From Peribacillus sp. FSL H8-0477 (GTDB taxonomy: Bacteria > Bacillota > Bacilli > Bacillales > DSM-1321), in NCBI RefSeq assembly GCF_038002765.1, contig NZ_JBBODE010000001.1:1116001-1180000 (forward strand): a stretch of DNA of 64,000 nt, in the 5' to 3' direction. Positions 48,244-60,452 of this stretch are shown here, in pieces (the stretch's first letter is position 1; each line of letters opens with the position of its first letter). The notes below the pieces were generated by a model. It searched no databases and had not been told where the DNA came from. It saw only the letters and a program-made list of their open reading frames with translations. A program made the translations under genes and the position numbers.

Positions 48244-49593
48244 TTATCCAATTGCAAGGTTGCCTTCTAGTTCGCGGACAATTGTGACAAATTGTCCTTC
48301 ACTGAATGGGTAGCCTGATTTTGTGATTTTTACTTTGACGACTTCACCAATCATCTCTTCTGATCCTGGGAAGACAACTTTCAGATAGTTATCTGTGTAT
48401 CCTTCGTATAGACCCTGTTCTTGGTTTTCGTTGAAACGATTTTCGGGAATCACTTCAACAATTTCACCTTCATAACGGGATGCATATTCTTTGGCCAGTT
48501 GATCAGATAACGTGATTAGCCGGTGGACGCGCTCATTTTTGATTTCTTCATCTACTTGATTCTCCATTCGAGCAGCCGGTGTTCCGGTCCGTTTTGAATA
48601 AGGAAATACATGTAGTTCAGAGAATTTATGATTTTTGATAAAATGATAGGTCTCCAGAAACTCTTCTTCCGTTTCACCAGGAAAACCAACGATAACATCA
48701 GAGGTAACCGCTAACCCTGGGAGTGCCTTATGTAATTTTACAAGACGATCTGCAAAATAGTCCATTGAATACTTCCGTCTCATCCGTTTCAACACTGTAT
48801 CCGAACCAGACTGAATCGGAATATGGAGATGCGGCACTACTTTTTTTGAGTTAGCGAGGACTTCAATGACTTCGTCACTAATTTGACTTGCTTCAATCGA
48901 GGAAATCCGAATCCGTTTAAGACCGTGAACCTGTTCTTCTAAATCACGAAGCAGCATGGCAAGGTTATAATCCTTCATGTCTTCACCATATCCACCCGTA
49001 TGGATTCCAGTTAAAACAATTTCCTTATATCCTGCATCAACCAATTGCTGTGCTTGTTTAAGAACTTCCTGCGGATCACGTGAACGCATTAACCCACGAG
49101 CCCATGGAATGATACAGAATGTACAGAAATTATTGCAGCCTTCTTGAATTTTTAAGGATGCACGAGTCCGATCAGTAAATGCCGGAACATCCAACTCTTC
49201 ATAAACCCGCGTTTTCATGATATTGCGCACACCATTGATTGGCTGCCGTTCTACCTTAAATTGCTCGATCAGCCCCAATAGTTTTGTACGGTCTTGTGTA
49301 CCAACAACAATATCAACGCCTGGAATGGCCATGATTTCTGCTGGAGACGTTTGAGCATAACATCCCGTTACCGCAATCACAGCATCTGGATTACTCCGGA
49401 TGGCCCGGCGGATTACTTGCCGGCTTTTTTTATCTCCGGTATTCGTAACGGTACATGTGTTAATAACATAAACATCGGCAGTTGATTCATATTCCTTACG
49501 CTCATAGCCTTCTGCCTTGAATAATTGCCAAATAGCTTCGGTTTCATAATGATTTACTTTACAGCCTAACGTATGAAAAGCAACAGTCGACAT
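48244..49593 (-). CDS. mtaB: tRNA t6A37 methylthiotransferase MtaB
   Basis: Radical-SAM enzyme that converts t6A37 to ms2t6A37 in tRNA decoding ANN codons. 449 residues. The UPF0004 N-terminal domain has three cysteines (LGCKVNHYE, NTCTVTN, VTGCYAQ) for the auxiliary cluster; the radical-SAM CNNFCTFC follows near 153-160; a TRAM domain ends the protein. Four bases separate it from rsmE, so they are cotranscribed. Confidence 0.95.
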   Translation of the reverse strand: MSTVAFHTLGCKVNHYETEAIWQLFKAEGYERKEYESTADVYVINTCTVTNTGDKKSRQVIRRAIRSNPDAVIAVTGCYAQTSPAEIMAIPGVDIVVGTQDRTKLLGLIEQFKVERQPINGVRNIMKTRVYEELDVPAFTDRTRASLKIQEGCNNFCTFCIIPWARGLMRSRDPQEVLKQAQQLVDAGYKEIVLTGIHTGGYGEDMKDYNLAMLLRDLEEQVHGLKRIRISSIEASQISDEVIEVLANSKKVVPHLHIPIQSGSDTVLKRMRRKYSMDYFADRLVKLHKALPGLAVTSDVIVGFPGETEEEFLETYHFIKNHKFSELHVFPYSKRTGTPAARMENQVDEEIKNERVHRLITLSDQLAKEYASRYEGEIVEVIPENRFNENQEQGLYEGYTDNYLKVVFPGSEEMIGEVVKVKITKSGYPFSEGQFVTIVRELEGNLAIG

Positions 49594-49597
49594 ATCA

Positions 49598-50350
49598 TCA
49601 CCCCAAAAGTTCTAAATGATAAGAAACAGCAGCAAGCGCATACAGCGGTGCTGTTTCTGTACGCAAAATTCTTGGACCCAGCCCGCAAGCAGTAAATCCT
49701 GCTCCCACCAGCTTGTCCAGCTCTTTCTCTGTTATTCCGCCTTCCGGTCCAAAGACAAACAAAATGGATTGTCCAGGTTTGATTACTTTCAAAGTAGATG
49801 CCAGTTTAGCAGTTTCACCCTGCTTGGCCGATTCTTCAAAGGCAATCAACTTATAATCATACTCTTGAGCGCGTTCAATCAACCCTGATAAAGTGACTGG
49901 TTCATTCACAACAGGCACTACTGTACGATGTGATTGCTCAGCCGCTTCCTTGGCGATTTTTTGGAGACGCTCGGTTTTCTTACCAGCTTTTTTTTCATCC
50001 CACTTGACTACCGAACGTGCTGCCTGGAAAGGGAAAAAGGAAAAAGCTCCGAGTTCGGTTCCTTTTTGGACAATATATTCTAGCTTATCGCCTTTTGGCA
50101 GTCCGCTGGCAATACTCAGTCTTACCGGAAGTTCTTTCTCTTCCTGAGTCCATTCAATAACATCCGCCAACACCGCATCATCAGTTATTGTTTTAATTTC
50201 AGCAATAGCAGCCTGTCCTCCCGGCTGTACGACAATCACCGTGTCTCCTGCTTCCATTCGCATCACACGGACAATATGATGAAAATCATCACCCGTTATC
50301 GTTACAGATGATTCAGTAAAACTTTCCATTGGTACAAAATATCGCTGCAC
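49598..50350 (-). CDS. rsmE: 16S rRNA m3U1498 methyltransferase RsmE
   Basis: SPOUT methyltransferase, 250 residues. The N-terminal PUA-like domain (to about 75) is followed by the knot with VFGPEGGIT, LGPRILRTETA and ALAAVSYHLE. The GTG at 50350 (start MQRYFVPMESF) aligns with the family start; an in-frame GTG at 50362 adds four residues not usual for RsmE. A hairpin separates it from prmA upstream. Confidence 0.93.
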   Translation of the reverse strand: MQRYFVPMESFTESSVTITGDDFHHIVRVMRMEAGDTVIVVQPGGQAAIAEIKTITDDAVLADVIEWTQEEKELPVRLSIASGLPKGDKLEYIVQKGTELGAFSFFPFQAARSVVKWDEKKAGKKTERLQKIAKEAAEQSHRTVVPVVNEPVTLSGLIERAQEYDYKLIAFEESAKQGETAKLASTLKVIKPGQSILFVFGPEGGITEKELDKLVGAGFTACGLGPRILRTETAPLYALAAVSYHLELLG

Positions 50351-50400
50351 AGTTACACCCACTTGTTGGTAAAATTAGCGAACATTTACTTTATCATAAC

Positions 50401-50445
50401 AAAATGGCGCTATCATTATCAAATCGATAATGCGCGCCATTTGAA
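50401..50445 (-). terminator. Hairpin between prmA and rsmE
   Basis: AAATGGCGC / GCGCCATTTT with an inner ATTATC / GATAAT pairing. It may reduce, rather than end, transcription from the dnaK cluster into rsmE-mtaB. Confidence 0.75.
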
Positions 50446-50447
50446 AA

Positions 50448-51389
50448 TTAGTTATTTTTTTTAGCAATCAACGCAACCCAGTCTTCCATCAAGATGGTTT
50501 CTTCAATGGTAAAACCTGAAGCAATAATAGCGTCTTTTACGTCTTGTTTCTTTGGATTAATAATACCCGAGGCAATAAAATAACCGCCTGGTTTAACAAC
50601 TGTTGCTACGTCATCAGTAAAGCGCATAATGACTTCAGCCAAAATGTTAGCCACTACGATATCCGCTTGTTCGTTAACGCCATCGAGTAAATTCCCCTGG
50701 GAAACATCCACACGATCCTGAACCTTATTGAGCTTAACATTGATTCTTGCTGAATTGACGGCTACTTCATCCAAATCTAGCGCTTGAATATGTTTCGCCT
50801 CTAACAGTGCTGCCGCAATACTTAAAACTCCAGATCCTGTACCGACATCCACCACTAAGTCACCCGGTTTGACGATCTGTTCTAATGCTTGGATACACAT
50901 AACGGTTGTCGGGTGAGTTCCTGTTCCAAACGCCATCCCAGGATCGAGTTCGATAATTAATTCATCACTTGAAACCGGAGTATAATCCTCCCACGTTGGA
51001 ACAATGGTAAACCGCTCAGAAATTTTAACTGGGTTATAATATTTCTTCCAAGCTGTAGCCCATTCTTCTTCATTAACCTCACTGATTGAAACCGAGTTTT
51101 TCCCGAGATCGATATCAAATAACAGCAAATTATTAATGGCTTCTTTAATTTCTTCCACGGTTTCACCAAGAAAACTATTTACAGGCAGATAGGCTTTAAC
51201 AATAACGCCTTCTTCTGGATAATCGGCAGGGTCAAGCTGGTAGATTTCCCCAAAAACGTTTTCTCTTACTTTGTAAAGTTCCTGAGGGTCTTCAATAACG
51301 ACTCCACTAGCACCCGCCTCATGTAAAATATTAGAAACCGGTTCTACCGCATCGTTTGTTGTATGGATTGTAAATTCAGACCATTTCAT
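50448..51389 (-). CDS. prmA: Ribosomal protein L11 methyltransferase PrmA
   Basis: Methylates several amino groups of ribosomal protein L11. 313 residues; SAM motif [16 protein letters not shown] near 177-191 and the catalytic-loop [10 protein letters not shown] near 241. The first ~130 residues form the L11-binding domain. ATG 51389 follows TAGGGGAG. It follows dnaJ as in other Bacilli. Confidence 0.95.
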   Translation of the reverse strand: MKWSEFTIHTTNDAVEPVSNILHEAGASGVVIEDPQELYKVRENVFGEIYQLDPADYPEEGVIVKAYLPVNSFLGETVEEIKEAINNLLLFDIDLGKNSVSISEVNEEEWATAWKKYYNPVKISERFTIVPTWEDYTPVSSDELIIELDPGMAFGTGTHPTTVMCIQALEQIVKPGDLVVDVGTGSGVLSIAAALLEAKHIQALDLDEVAVNSARINVKLNKVQDRVDVSQGNLLDGVNEQADIVVANILAEVIMRFTDDVATVVKPGGYFIASGIINPKKQDVKDAIIASGFTIEETILMEDWVALIAKKNN

Positions 51390-51411
51390 AATCTACCAAC
51401 TCCCCTAGTAC

Positions 51412-52539
51412 TTAATCGCCTTTAAAAGCACGTTTCACTTTTGCAAAAAAGCTTTGCTCTTGCTCATCAGGAGCGTTTTGCCCGCTGATTTCAGAGAATT
51501 CTCTAAGCAGCTGCTTTTGTTTTTCAGTTAGCTTACGCGGTGTAACCAACAAGATCACAACATGCTGATCTCCTTGACCATACCCTCTGACATTCGGTGC
51601 ACCTTTTCCTTTTAAACGGAAGCGTGTTCCTGTTTGTGTACCAGCCGGAATTTTCAATTTAACCTTACCATGAACGGTAGGTACTTCAATTTCATCACCA
51701 AGTGCTGCTTGAGTTATGGTTATCGGCATTTCACAATAGATGTCATCGCCATCGCGTTCAAAGAACTCATGGCTGCGGATAGAAAATACAACGTATAAGT
51801 CGCCTGGAGGGCCGCCGTTAACACCTGGTTCACCCTGTCCAGTTACACGCAGCTGCTGGCCATCATCGATACCTGCTGGAACTTTAACTTCAATTTTCTT
51901 ACGCGTTTTAACTTTTCCATCACCATGACAGGTTGAACATTTGTTTGGAATGATTTTTCCTGTTCCTTGGCAGTGATGACATGAACGTTTATTAACAATT
52001 CGGCCGAATGGCGTATTTTGTTCAACATTTAACTGACCCGTACCTTGACAATGTGAACATGTATTAACTTTTGTACCAGGCTTAGCGCCGGAGCCCTTAC
52101 ACGTTTTACACTCTTCTTCACGCGGGATTTCAATTGTTGTGTCTTTACCAAACACAGCTTCTTCAAATTTAAGTGACATTGTATATTGAAGATCCGCACC
52201 CTGACGCGGTGCATTTGGATCTCTGCGTCGACCGCCGCCGCCTCCGAAGAATGAGCTGAAAATATCTTCAAACCCACCGAAACCGCCGCCGCCTCCGAAA
52301 TCTTGACCAAAGCCTTGATTCGGATCCGTATGACCAAATTGATCATAATGAGCTTTCTTTTGCTGATCACTTAAAACTTCATAAGCTTCGCTGATCTCTT
52401 TGAATTTCTCATCCGCATCCGCAGCCTTATTAATATCTGGATGATATTGTTTAGAGAGCTTACGGTAGGCTTTCTTAATTTCATCTTTTGTAGCACTTTT
52501 TGAAACTCCAAGCACTTCATAATAATCTCTTTTGTTCAT
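51412..52539 (-). CDS. dnaJ: Chaperone DnaJ
   Basis: Hsp40 cochaperone that stimulates the DnaK ATPase. 375 residues: J domain with His33-Pro-Asp, a Gly/Phe-rich linker ([15 protein letters not shown]), four CxxCxGxG zinc repeats ([32 protein letters not shown]) and a C-terminal substrate-binding region. ATG 52539 has GGGAGTG as ribosome-binding site. A terminator-like hairpin separates it from dnaK. Confidence 0.97.
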   Translation of the reverse strand: MNKRDYYEVLGVSKSATKDEIKKAYRKLSKQYHPDINKAADADEKFKEISEAYEVLSDQQKKAHYDQFGHTDPNQGFGQDFGGGGGFGGFEDIFSSFFGGGGGRRRDPNAPRQGADLQYTMSLKFEEAVFGKDTTIEIPREEECKTCKGSGAKPGTKVNTCSHCQGTGQLNVEQNTPFGRIVNKRSCHHCQGTGKIIPNKCSTCHGDGKVKTRKKIEVKVPAGIDDGQQLRVTGQGEPGVNGGPPGDLYVVFSIRSHEFFERDGDDIYCEMPITITQAALGDEIEVPTVHGKVKLKIPAGTQTGTRFRLKGKGAPNVRGYGQGDQHVVILLVTPRKLTEKQKQLLREFSEISGQNAPDEQEQSFFAKVKRAFKGD

Positions 52540-52683
52540 TTATTATTCACTCCCGATCCGATTCACATAAAAATAATAATAGCACTCTATCTCTAATAAG
52601 CGCAAGCATCTGTTATAGGAAGACCGACAAATTTCGCCATTACTTGACAGCCTGTTTTAAGTATTTAAATACCCTTTTGCAAT

Positions 52684-52730
52684 CAAAAAAGTCAAAGCCA
52701 AGAGAACCTGACTTTGACTTTTTTTATCGG
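52684..52730 (-). terminator. Terminator after dnaK
   Basis: AAAGTCAAAGTC / GGCTTTGACTTT stem and T7 on the minus strand. dnaJ downstream would need readthrough or its own promoter. Confidence 0.85.
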
Positions 52731-52749
52731 TACATTTAATTAGACCGAC

Positions 52750-54594
<1,845 letters not shown>

Positions 54595-54619
54595 CTATTT
54601 AATATGTAATTCGGACTGC

Positions 54620-55210
54620 TTATCCGTTCACTTTAACCATTGCTGGACGCAAGACGCGGTCCTTCAACATGTAACCTTTTTGGAATTCTTCAACTACTAC
54701 ATTCGCATCAAAACTGTCGTCTTCTACTTGCATGACAGCTTGGTGAAGGTGGGGATCAAATTCTTTTCCCACCGTTTCGATAGGCGTAATGCCTTCTTTC
54801 TTCAATGCTTCCAGCAGGCCTTTATAAACCATATCCATTCCAGATAGCAATGACTTTGTTTGCTCATTGTTTGCTTCTACCTTCGTTGCTCGTTCAAAAT
54901 TATCAAGAGCAGTTAATAAATCAGAAGCAAGGCTCTGAGCTCTATATTTTTGGGCAGCCTCCGCATCTAAGCGGGCACGGCGCCTTGAATTATCGAAATC
55001 AGCTTGTAAACGCAAGTAACGATTTTCTAATTCATTATATTTTGCTTCTAAATCAGCTAGTTTGCTGTCTTCTTCAGAAGGTGTCTCAGCATTTTCTACT
55101 TCAACTTCTTCTTCCGCAAAAATCACTTCTGCCTCTGGCGTTTCTTCCAGAATTTTATCTTCAGTGTTTTCATTTTCCAGCGATGCGTCTTTTTTATTTG
55201 TTTCTGTCAT
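54620..55210 (-). CDS. grpE: Nucleotide exchange factor GrpE
   Basis: Releases ADP from DnaK and acts as thermosensor. 196 residues: an acidic disordered N-terminus, a long coiled coil ([20 protein letters not shown] onward), and a C-terminal beta domain ([17 protein letters not shown] ... [12 protein letters not shown]). ATG 55210 follows GGGGAGGTGAG. Confidence 0.96.
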   Translation of the reverse strand: MTETNKKDASLENENTEDKILEETPEAEVIFAEEEVEVENAETPSEEDSKLADLEAKYNELENRYLRLQADFDNSRRRARLDAEAAQKYRAQSLASDLLTALDNFERATKVEANNEQTKSLLSGMDMVYKGLLEALKKEGITPIETVGKEFDPHLHQAVMQVEDDSFDANVVVEEFQKGYMLKDRVLRPAMVKVNG

Positions 55211-55295
55211 AATCTCACCTCCCCAAAAGGGTGCTTTATATGGTGAAAGGTACAGTTTAGAAGGTGTAACCCTAGCCTCACTCTAACCTTTACAA

Positions 55296-56324
55296 CTATT
55301 TTTGATACAACTTCGTTAATAGTGCAGTGAAATCATTGGAGAAGAACTGCAGCAGACTAATCACTCTTGAATATTCCATCCGGGTAGGTCCCAGAATCGC
55401 CAATGTGCCTACTTGTTCATTCCCTACAGAATAAGTTGCTGTAATTAAACTGCAATCTTTAAGGATAATGTTCTTATTTTCTCTTCCTATCGAAACATGT
55501 ATACCGGAAGGGTTTTGTGTAATAATTTCATAAATACCTTTTTCCTGTTCAATCATCGATAGCAAAGACGTTATCTTATCGATATCATGGAATTCCGGCT
55601 GCTTAAGCATGTTCGTTTTTCCACCGAAAAACAATTTTTCAGATATAGTACCTGAAAAACTATCGGCAAGGGACGAAACCAGTTCGCCGTAGCTATGAAT
55701 GTGCTGACGTAATAGCATAGCCACTTCTTTATATATTTTGTCCTTCAATTCAATCAGCGGAACACCTACAAGCCGTTCATTTAAAATATTCGCCACTTTC
55801 TCCAGCTCATTTATATCAAATGACGGCGGCAAGGAAAACATTTTGTTTTCAACATGACCAGTATCCGTTACGATAATCGCTATCGCTGCTTCTTGATTTA
55901 TCGGGATTATCTGAATCTTACGCAGCTTATGCTCATGAACTTTCGGTCCAAGAACAATCGATGTGTAATTGGTTAATTCAGACAAAATATTAGCAGAATT
56001 CTTAATGATATTCTCCAGCTCATAAATCCGTTCTGCAAACACCGATTTAAGCATTAATCTGTCATCTTTGTTCAATGCTTGTGGTGAAAGCAAATGGTCT
56101 ACATAATACCGATACCCTTTTTCCGAAGGTACCCTGCCTGAAGAAGTATGAGTTTTTTCTAAAAAGCCCAAGTCCTCTAAATCAGACATTTCATTACGGA
56201 TCGTTGCCGAGCTAAAGGTAATTCCCTCTTTTTTCGACAAACTTCTAGAACCAACCGGCTGAGCATTACTGATAAAATCATCAATGATGATTTGTAATAC
56301 TAATAATTGACGATCAGTTAGCAT
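55296..56324 (-). CDS. hrcA: Heat-inducible transcription repressor HrcA
   Basis: Represses the groE and dnaK operons by binding CIRCE. 342 residues: winged helix at 1-75 ([34 protein letters not shown]), then a GAF-like dimer domain. ATG 56324 is preceded by GAGGTG. It heads hrcA-grpE-dnaK, and the CIRCE element lies 16 bp upstream, so it is autoregulated. Confidence 0.97.
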   Translation of the reverse strand: MLTDRQLLVLQIIIDDFISNAQPVGSRSLSKKEGITFSSATIRNEMSDLEDLGFLEKTHTSSGRVPSEKGYRYYVDHLLSPQALNKDDRLMLKSVFAERIYELENIIKNSANILSELTNYTSIVLGPKVHEHKLRKIQIIPINQEAAIAIIVTDTGHVENKMFSLPPSFDINELEKVANILNERLVGVPLIELKDKIYKEVAMLLRQHIHSYGELVSSLADSFSGTISEKLFFGGKTNMLKQPEFHDIDKITSLLSMIEQEKGIYEIITQNPSGIHVSIGRENKNIILKDCSLITATYSVGNEQVGTLAILGPTRMEYSRVISLLQFFSNDFTALLTKLYQK

Positions 56325-56339
56325 CTTTGATCACCTCTG

Positions 56340-56366
56340 TTAGCACTCTGTCTTAGCGAGTGCTAA
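56340..56366. promoter_or_regulatory. CIRCE operator
   Basis: Perfect TTAGCACTC-N9-GAGTGCTAA inverted repeat, spacer TGTCTTAGC. It is the HrcA binding site, and the only copy in the window. Confidence 0.98.
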
Positions 56367-56367
56367 T

Positions 56368-56404
56368 ATATTAATAAATTATCAAAAGCCGTCAATGATG
56401 TCAA
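56368..56404 (-). promoter_or_regulatory. SigA promoter(s) of hrcA-grpE-dnaK
   Basis: On the minus strand TTGACA (56399-56404), 17 bp, TAATTT (56376-56381); an overlapping alternative is TTGACG (56390-56395), 16 bp, TAATAT (56368-56373). Both feed directly into CIRCE. Confidence 0.7.
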
Positions 56405-56438
56405 CGATTGTAGCTCTATTTCTAAGAAATTTTTACAT

Positions 56439-57578
56439 TTAACTATTTAAAAACGCTTGGAAAACTTCATTTCCCAGCAGCTTTCCCTTTTCCGTTAAGC
56501 GGATAAAATCATTTTCCTGCACTAATAAGCCGTGTCGAGTCTGCTCTTCGATTGGTTTCGCGAAAACTTCAGTCATTTCTACAAAAAATTTATCTTTAAA
56601 GTGCTGCATAGAAACACCGGCAGTCTTTCGCAATCCGAGAAACATTTCTTCTTCCATCTTTTCGTTAAGAGGGACAACATGCGTTTCTAGAACAGGCAGT
56701 TCATTGGCTTGAAGCGGGGTCATATACTTTTTCACTGGTCCATGGTTCGCAATTCGGTTTCCGCCAGTATAGCCGTGGGCACCGGCTCCAATTCCGTAAT
56801 ACTCCTCATTGTTCCAATACGTTAAGTTATGCCGACTTTCAAAACCTGTCCGAGCAAAATTACTGATTTCATATTGATGCAAATTATGCTTTTCCATCGT
56901 TTCCATCAGTTTTTCATACATACTCGCTTCGAGATCTTGAGGCGGTAAATGTAGTTTCCCCTTTTGCATGAGATTATAAAAAACAGTTTTTGGCTCAACA
57001 ATTAAGGAATAGCTCGAATAATGCGGAAGATCAAGCGCCAACGCCTTATCAAGTGTGTCAGTAAAATCTTCCATCGTTTGACCAGGCAGTCCGTATATTA
57101 AATCAATACTAATATTTGTAAAACCGACAGACTGAGCTTTTTCAATCGTTTCATAGACATCCGCTGCACGATGTGTCCGGCCAATTCTTTTTAATAAATC
57201 ATCCGTGAAGCTTTGGACACCAAAACTTAACCGATTCACGCCCGATTGATAGAGAATTTCAAGCTTTTCCCGTGACAATTCTCCAGGATTGGCTTCAAAC
57301 GTATATTCCCCGTCTTTTTTCAACGTGAAAGTTTCCGTAATAGAGTCACATAAATACTGAAGTTGAGTTTCATTTAACGAAGTAGGCGTGCCGCCGCCGA
57401 CAAAAATCGTTTCCAATTCAGGTGCACTAGGATACGTTTTTACTTGAAGCTGCATTTCCTTTTTCATCATCTTCAAATACTCATCAACTGGCTGACCTTG
57501 CAAGAAAACTTTATTAAAATCACAATAGTGACAAATATGTTCACAGAATGGGATATGGATATATGCGCTTTGAATCAA
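56439..57578 (-). CDS. hemW: Heme chaperone / coproporphyrinogen-III oxidase-like HemW
   Basis: Radical-SAM protein that inserts heme in HemW-type families; older annotation calls it HemN. 379 residues. The radical-SAM cysteines are in CEHICHYCDF near 14-21, and GGGTPTSL, GLPGQT and SRHNLTYW are further signatures. It lacks the N-terminal HemN-specific extension. Start is uncertain: TTG at 57578 aligns with family N-termini (xIQSAYIHIPF), GTG at 57587 abuts AAAGG. 114 bp after hrcA, and 64 bp from lepA. Confidence 0.9.
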   Translation of the reverse strand: MIQSAYIHIPFCEHICHYCDFNKVFLQGQPVDEYLKMMKKEMQLQVKTYPSAPELETIFVGGGTPTSLNETQLQYLCDSITETFTLKKDGEYTFEANPGELSREKLEILYQSGVNRLSFGVQSFTDDLLKRIGRTHRAADVYETIEKAQSVGFTNISIDLIYGLPGQTMEDFTDTLDKALALDLPHYSSYSLIVEPKTVFYNLMQKGKLHLPPQDLEASMYEKLMETMEKHNLHQYEISNFARTGFESRHNLTYWNNEEYYGIGAGAHGYTGGNRIANHGPVKKYMTPLQANELPVLETHVVPLNEKMEEEMFLGLRKTAGVSMQHFKDKFFVEMTEVFAKPIEEQTRHGLLVQENDFIRLTEKGKLLGNEVFQAFLNS

Positions 57579-57651
57579 TTTGTTCACAACCTTTTAAGAT
57601 GGAAAAAGAGGCTAGATGCACAAGCGCCTACCCCCTTTTTTCAACGTTCAT

Positions 57652-59487
57652 TTATTTTTTCGGAGTCGTATCGTCCATTTTCAGTACGGCCATAAATGCT
57701 TCTTGCGGCACTTCAACTGAACCGACTTGCTTCATCCGTTTTTTACCTGCTTTTTGCTTTTCAAGCAATTTACGTTTACGCGAAATATCGCCGCCGTAAC
57801 ACTTTGCCAAAACGTTTTTACGCATTGCGCTAATGCTCGAACGTGCAACAATCTTTTGCCCAATCGCCGCTTGAATAGGTACTTCAAATTGCTGTCTTGG
57901 AATTAGTTTTTTCAATTTCTCAACAATCAGCTTACCGCGTTCATATGAAAAGTCAGTATGCACGATAAAGCTCAATGCATCAACCGTTTCCGAATTCAGA
58001 AGAATATCCATTTTGACTAGTTTCGACGGTCTGTAACCAATCAACTCATAGTCAAATGATGCGTACCCTCTTGTATTGGATTTCAATTGATCAAAGAAAT
58101 CATAGACAATTTCTGAAAGTGGAATTTCATATACGATGCTGACCCGATTTTCATCCATGTACTCCATATTGACGAAGTTCCCACGTTTCTTTTGGCCCAG
58201 CTCCATAATCGTTCCAACGAACTCATTAGGCGCCATCATTGTTGCTTTTACATACGGTTCTTCAACCCGTTCAATCTTCTGAGCTTCAGGCATATTAGCC
58301 GGATTATCTACTTTTAATTCTGTACCATCTGTCAGAATAACATCATAGATAACACTTGGTGCAGTAGTAATCAAATCAATGTTAAATTCACGTTCAATTC
58401 GTTCTTGCACAATTTCCATATGAAGAAGGCCAAGGAATCCACAACGGAAACCAAAACCAAGTGCCTGTGATGATTCTGCTTCAAATTGAAGCGCAGCATC
58501 ATTAAGCTCTAATTTTTCAAGAGCATCACGTAAATCATTGAATTTAGATGCATCGATTGGGTACAATCCGCAATAAACCATCGGATTCAATCTACGGTAA
58601 CCCGGCAATGCTTCAGTAGCACTGTTTTTAGCACCAGTAATCGTATCCCCAACGCGAGTATCCCCAACGTTTTTAATTGCTCCGGTTAAAAAGCCAACGT
58701 CGCCCACAGTCAGTTCATCACGAAGCTCAACCTTCGGCGTCAATGCACCGATTTCGATAACTTCGAATTCCTTGCCTGTAGCCATCATTTTAATTTTATC
58801 ACCCGGCTTAATCGTCCCATCGAATACACGGATATAGGCAACTACCCCGCGATAGGCATCATAAATAGAATCAAAAATCAAAGCTTTCAAAGGTGCATCA
58901 GGATCACCCAGAGGCGGTGGAACAAGTTCCACAACCTGTTCAAGAATTTCTTCAATTCCAATACCTGCTTTTGCAGAAGCAAGAACAGCATCTGATGCAT
59001 CCAAACCGATAACGTCTTCAATCTCTTGACGAACTCGTTCAGGTTCTGCACTCGGAAGATCAATTTTATTGATAACTGGAATGATTTCAAGGTTATTATC
59101 AAGAGCTAAATAAACATTCGCTAATGTTTGAGCCTCAATACCCTGAGCCGCATCCACAACAAGAACAGCACCTTCACAAGCTGCAAGGCTCCGTGAAACT
59201 TCATACGTAAAATCGACATGTCCAGGTGTATCAATCAGATGGAAGGTATATTCCTCGCCATCCTTTGCGTTATATTTCAGTTGCACAGCATTCAATTTAA
59301 TCGTAATTCCGCGTTCACGCTCAAGATCCATCGAATCCAACAGCTGGCTCTTCATTTCACGCTGAGCCAATGCGTTCGTCTTTTCCAAAATCCGATCCGC
59401 CAAGGTAGATTTACCATGGTCAATATGCGCAATAATGGAAAAGTTACGAATTCTCGATTGTCTCGCCAATTTCTCTTCTCTATTCAT
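57652..59487 (-). CDS. lepA: Elongation factor 4 (LepA)
   Basis: Translational GTPase that acts on ribosomes under stress or in assembly. 611 residues; G domain with [17 protein letters not shown] and NKID, followed by EF-G-like domains II, III and V, and the LepA-specific C-terminal domain ([36 protein letters not shown]). ATG 59487 follows AGTAGGAGTG; the in-frame start at 59511 lies ahead of that site. Confidence 0.96.
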   Translation of the reverse strand: MNREEKLARQSRIRNFSIIAHIDHGKSTLADRILEKTNALAQREMKSQLLDSMDLERERGITIKLNAVQLKYNAKDGEEYTFHLIDTPGHVDFTYEVSRSLAACEGAVLVVDAAQGIEAQTLANVYLALDNNLEIIPVINKIDLPSAEPERVRQEIEDVIGLDASDAVLASAKAGIGIEEILEQVVELVPPPLGDPDAPLKALIFDSIYDAYRGVVAYIRVFDGTIKPGDKIKMMATGKEFEVIEIGALTPKVELRDELTVGDVGFLTGAIKNVGDTRVGDTITGAKNSATEALPGYRRLNPMVYCGLYPIDASKFNDLRDALEKLELNDAALQFEAESSQALGFGFRCGFLGLLHMEIVQERIEREFNIDLITTAPSVIYDVILTDGTELKVDNPANMPEAQKIERVEEPYVKATMMAPNEFVGTIMELGQKKRGNFVNMEYMDENRVSIVYEIPLSEIVYDFFDQLKSNTRGYASFDYELIGYRPSKLVKMDILLNSETVDALSFIVHTDFSYERGKLIVEKLKKLIPRQQFEVPIQAAIGQKIVARSSISAMRKNVLAKCYGGDISRKRKLLEKQKAGKKRMKQVGSVEVPQEAFMAVLKMDDTTPKK

Positions 59488-59672
59488 ACAATCACTCCTA
59501 CTTATCGACACAATACACTATTTTTCATTATATCAGTACAGTATATAAGATTCAATTAAAAACGGTGCATTTACTAGAATATACAACTTCCCCACAACCA
59601 CTACCTCTCTCTAGTGATTCGAATGAACTTTGCTAGCAGGGGTGAAGTTTTCTCTATTAGGAGGCAGAGGGA

Positions 59673-59943
59673 GGGCCGAATCAGCTTCCCTTTCCAGCTT
59701 TTATAGCGACTACTCATCAAGGTATCAGGCCAAACTTGTGGGTTTTATTTATTTTCGTAATCTCTAGCGGCGGATCCTACTATTGATTTACGGTAGGGCC
59801 AAATCTTTCTTCATATGGGCTGAATCATCCCGAGAATGGGCCGAATGTTTTCTCGTTTGGGCCGAATGTTTTCTCGTTTGGGCCGAATCAGCTTCCCTTT
59901 CCAGCTTTCTTGGCATCTACTCATCAAGGTATCAGCCCAAACC
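59673..59943 (+). repeat. 21-bp-phased GGGCCGAAT array with duplicated flanking blocks
   Basis: GGGCC(A/G)AAT, GGGCTGAAT, then GGGCCGAAT three times, start at 59796, 59817, 59838, 59859 and 59880, exactly 21 bp apart. A 60-bp block beginning GGGCCGAATCAGCTTCCC occurs twice (59673-59734 and 59880-59943). The motif reads GGGCCGAAT on the plus strand, the complement of the 10-kb arrays. It lies in the 627-bp gap between lepA and yqxA, which has no gene. Confidence 0.9.
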
Positions 59944-60062
59944 AGGTTGGTTTTTATAAAAAGGGTAACTTTAAGCGGTTTTTTGCATAGACAGCGGCAA
60001 TCGCTAGAACTGAACCAACCTTCCGTTCCATCTGTCTCTTTCTATCTCATCTTTTTTTAAAC

Positions 60063-60104
60063 AAAAAAATTCCCGCCAACCTTATTTTAGGTTGTTGACG
60101 GGCT
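60063..60104 (-). terminator. Intrinsic terminator of yqxA
   Basis: CCCGTCAACAACCT / AGGTTGGCGGG stem with a T7 tail on the minus strand, after the yqxA stop. Confidence 0.88.
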
Positions 60105-60114
60105 GTTTTCGTAT

Positions 60115-60435
60115 TTATGTGCCGGAAATGAGACCGATGAGTTTCTCAAATCCGAGAGAAACTGTGGTTGATAGCTTTTTGCCTATTGAGGAGAAGAAGT
60201 TATAGGCACCTAGTTCTTCAATTTTTTGTTTCTTTTTTTCAATATCATGGCTGGTTACAGTTTGACCTAGGATTTCTCCTTCGCTTGTTGATTCGACTGA
60301 AAAGGCACTGGATAATGAGGGGTCGTCGTAGCCTTTCATGTTTTTCATGCCTTGATTAGCAAATTGCATACCGAGCAACACGCCAAAAAACAGGAGTAAA
60401 ACAGCAAATGTACAGATTACGCTAAATCGGAACAT
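60115..60435 (-). CDS. yqxA: DUF3679 protein (YqxA)
   Basis: 106 residues: one membrane segment (7-25) and a charged external or cytoplasmic remainder (DIEKKKQKIEELGAYNFFSSIGKKLS). It matches the YqxA/DUF3679 layout. It follows spoIIP by 17 bp, so it is probably cotranscribed in the mother cell during sporulation. Function unknown. ATG 60435 follows AAGGGTAGG. Confidence 0.8.
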   Translation of the reverse strand: MFRFSVICTFAVLLLFFGVLLGMQFANQGMKNMKGYDDPSLSSAFSVESTSEGEILGQTVTSHDIEKKKQKIEELGAYNFFSSIGKKLSTTVSLGFEKLIGLISGT

Positions 60436-60452
60436 GCCTACCCTTCTTTCCT

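Noticed and set aside
52684..52730. End of the heat-shock operon at the dnaK terminator.
   Set aside because: dnaJ and prmA downstream are close and co-oriented, and in B. subtilis partial readthrough is known; a strict operon end cannot be claimed from sequence.
57588..57651. Terminator between lepA and hemW.
   Set aside because: The T-run after AGGCGCTTGT has no convincing stem; transcription may continue from lepA into hemW.
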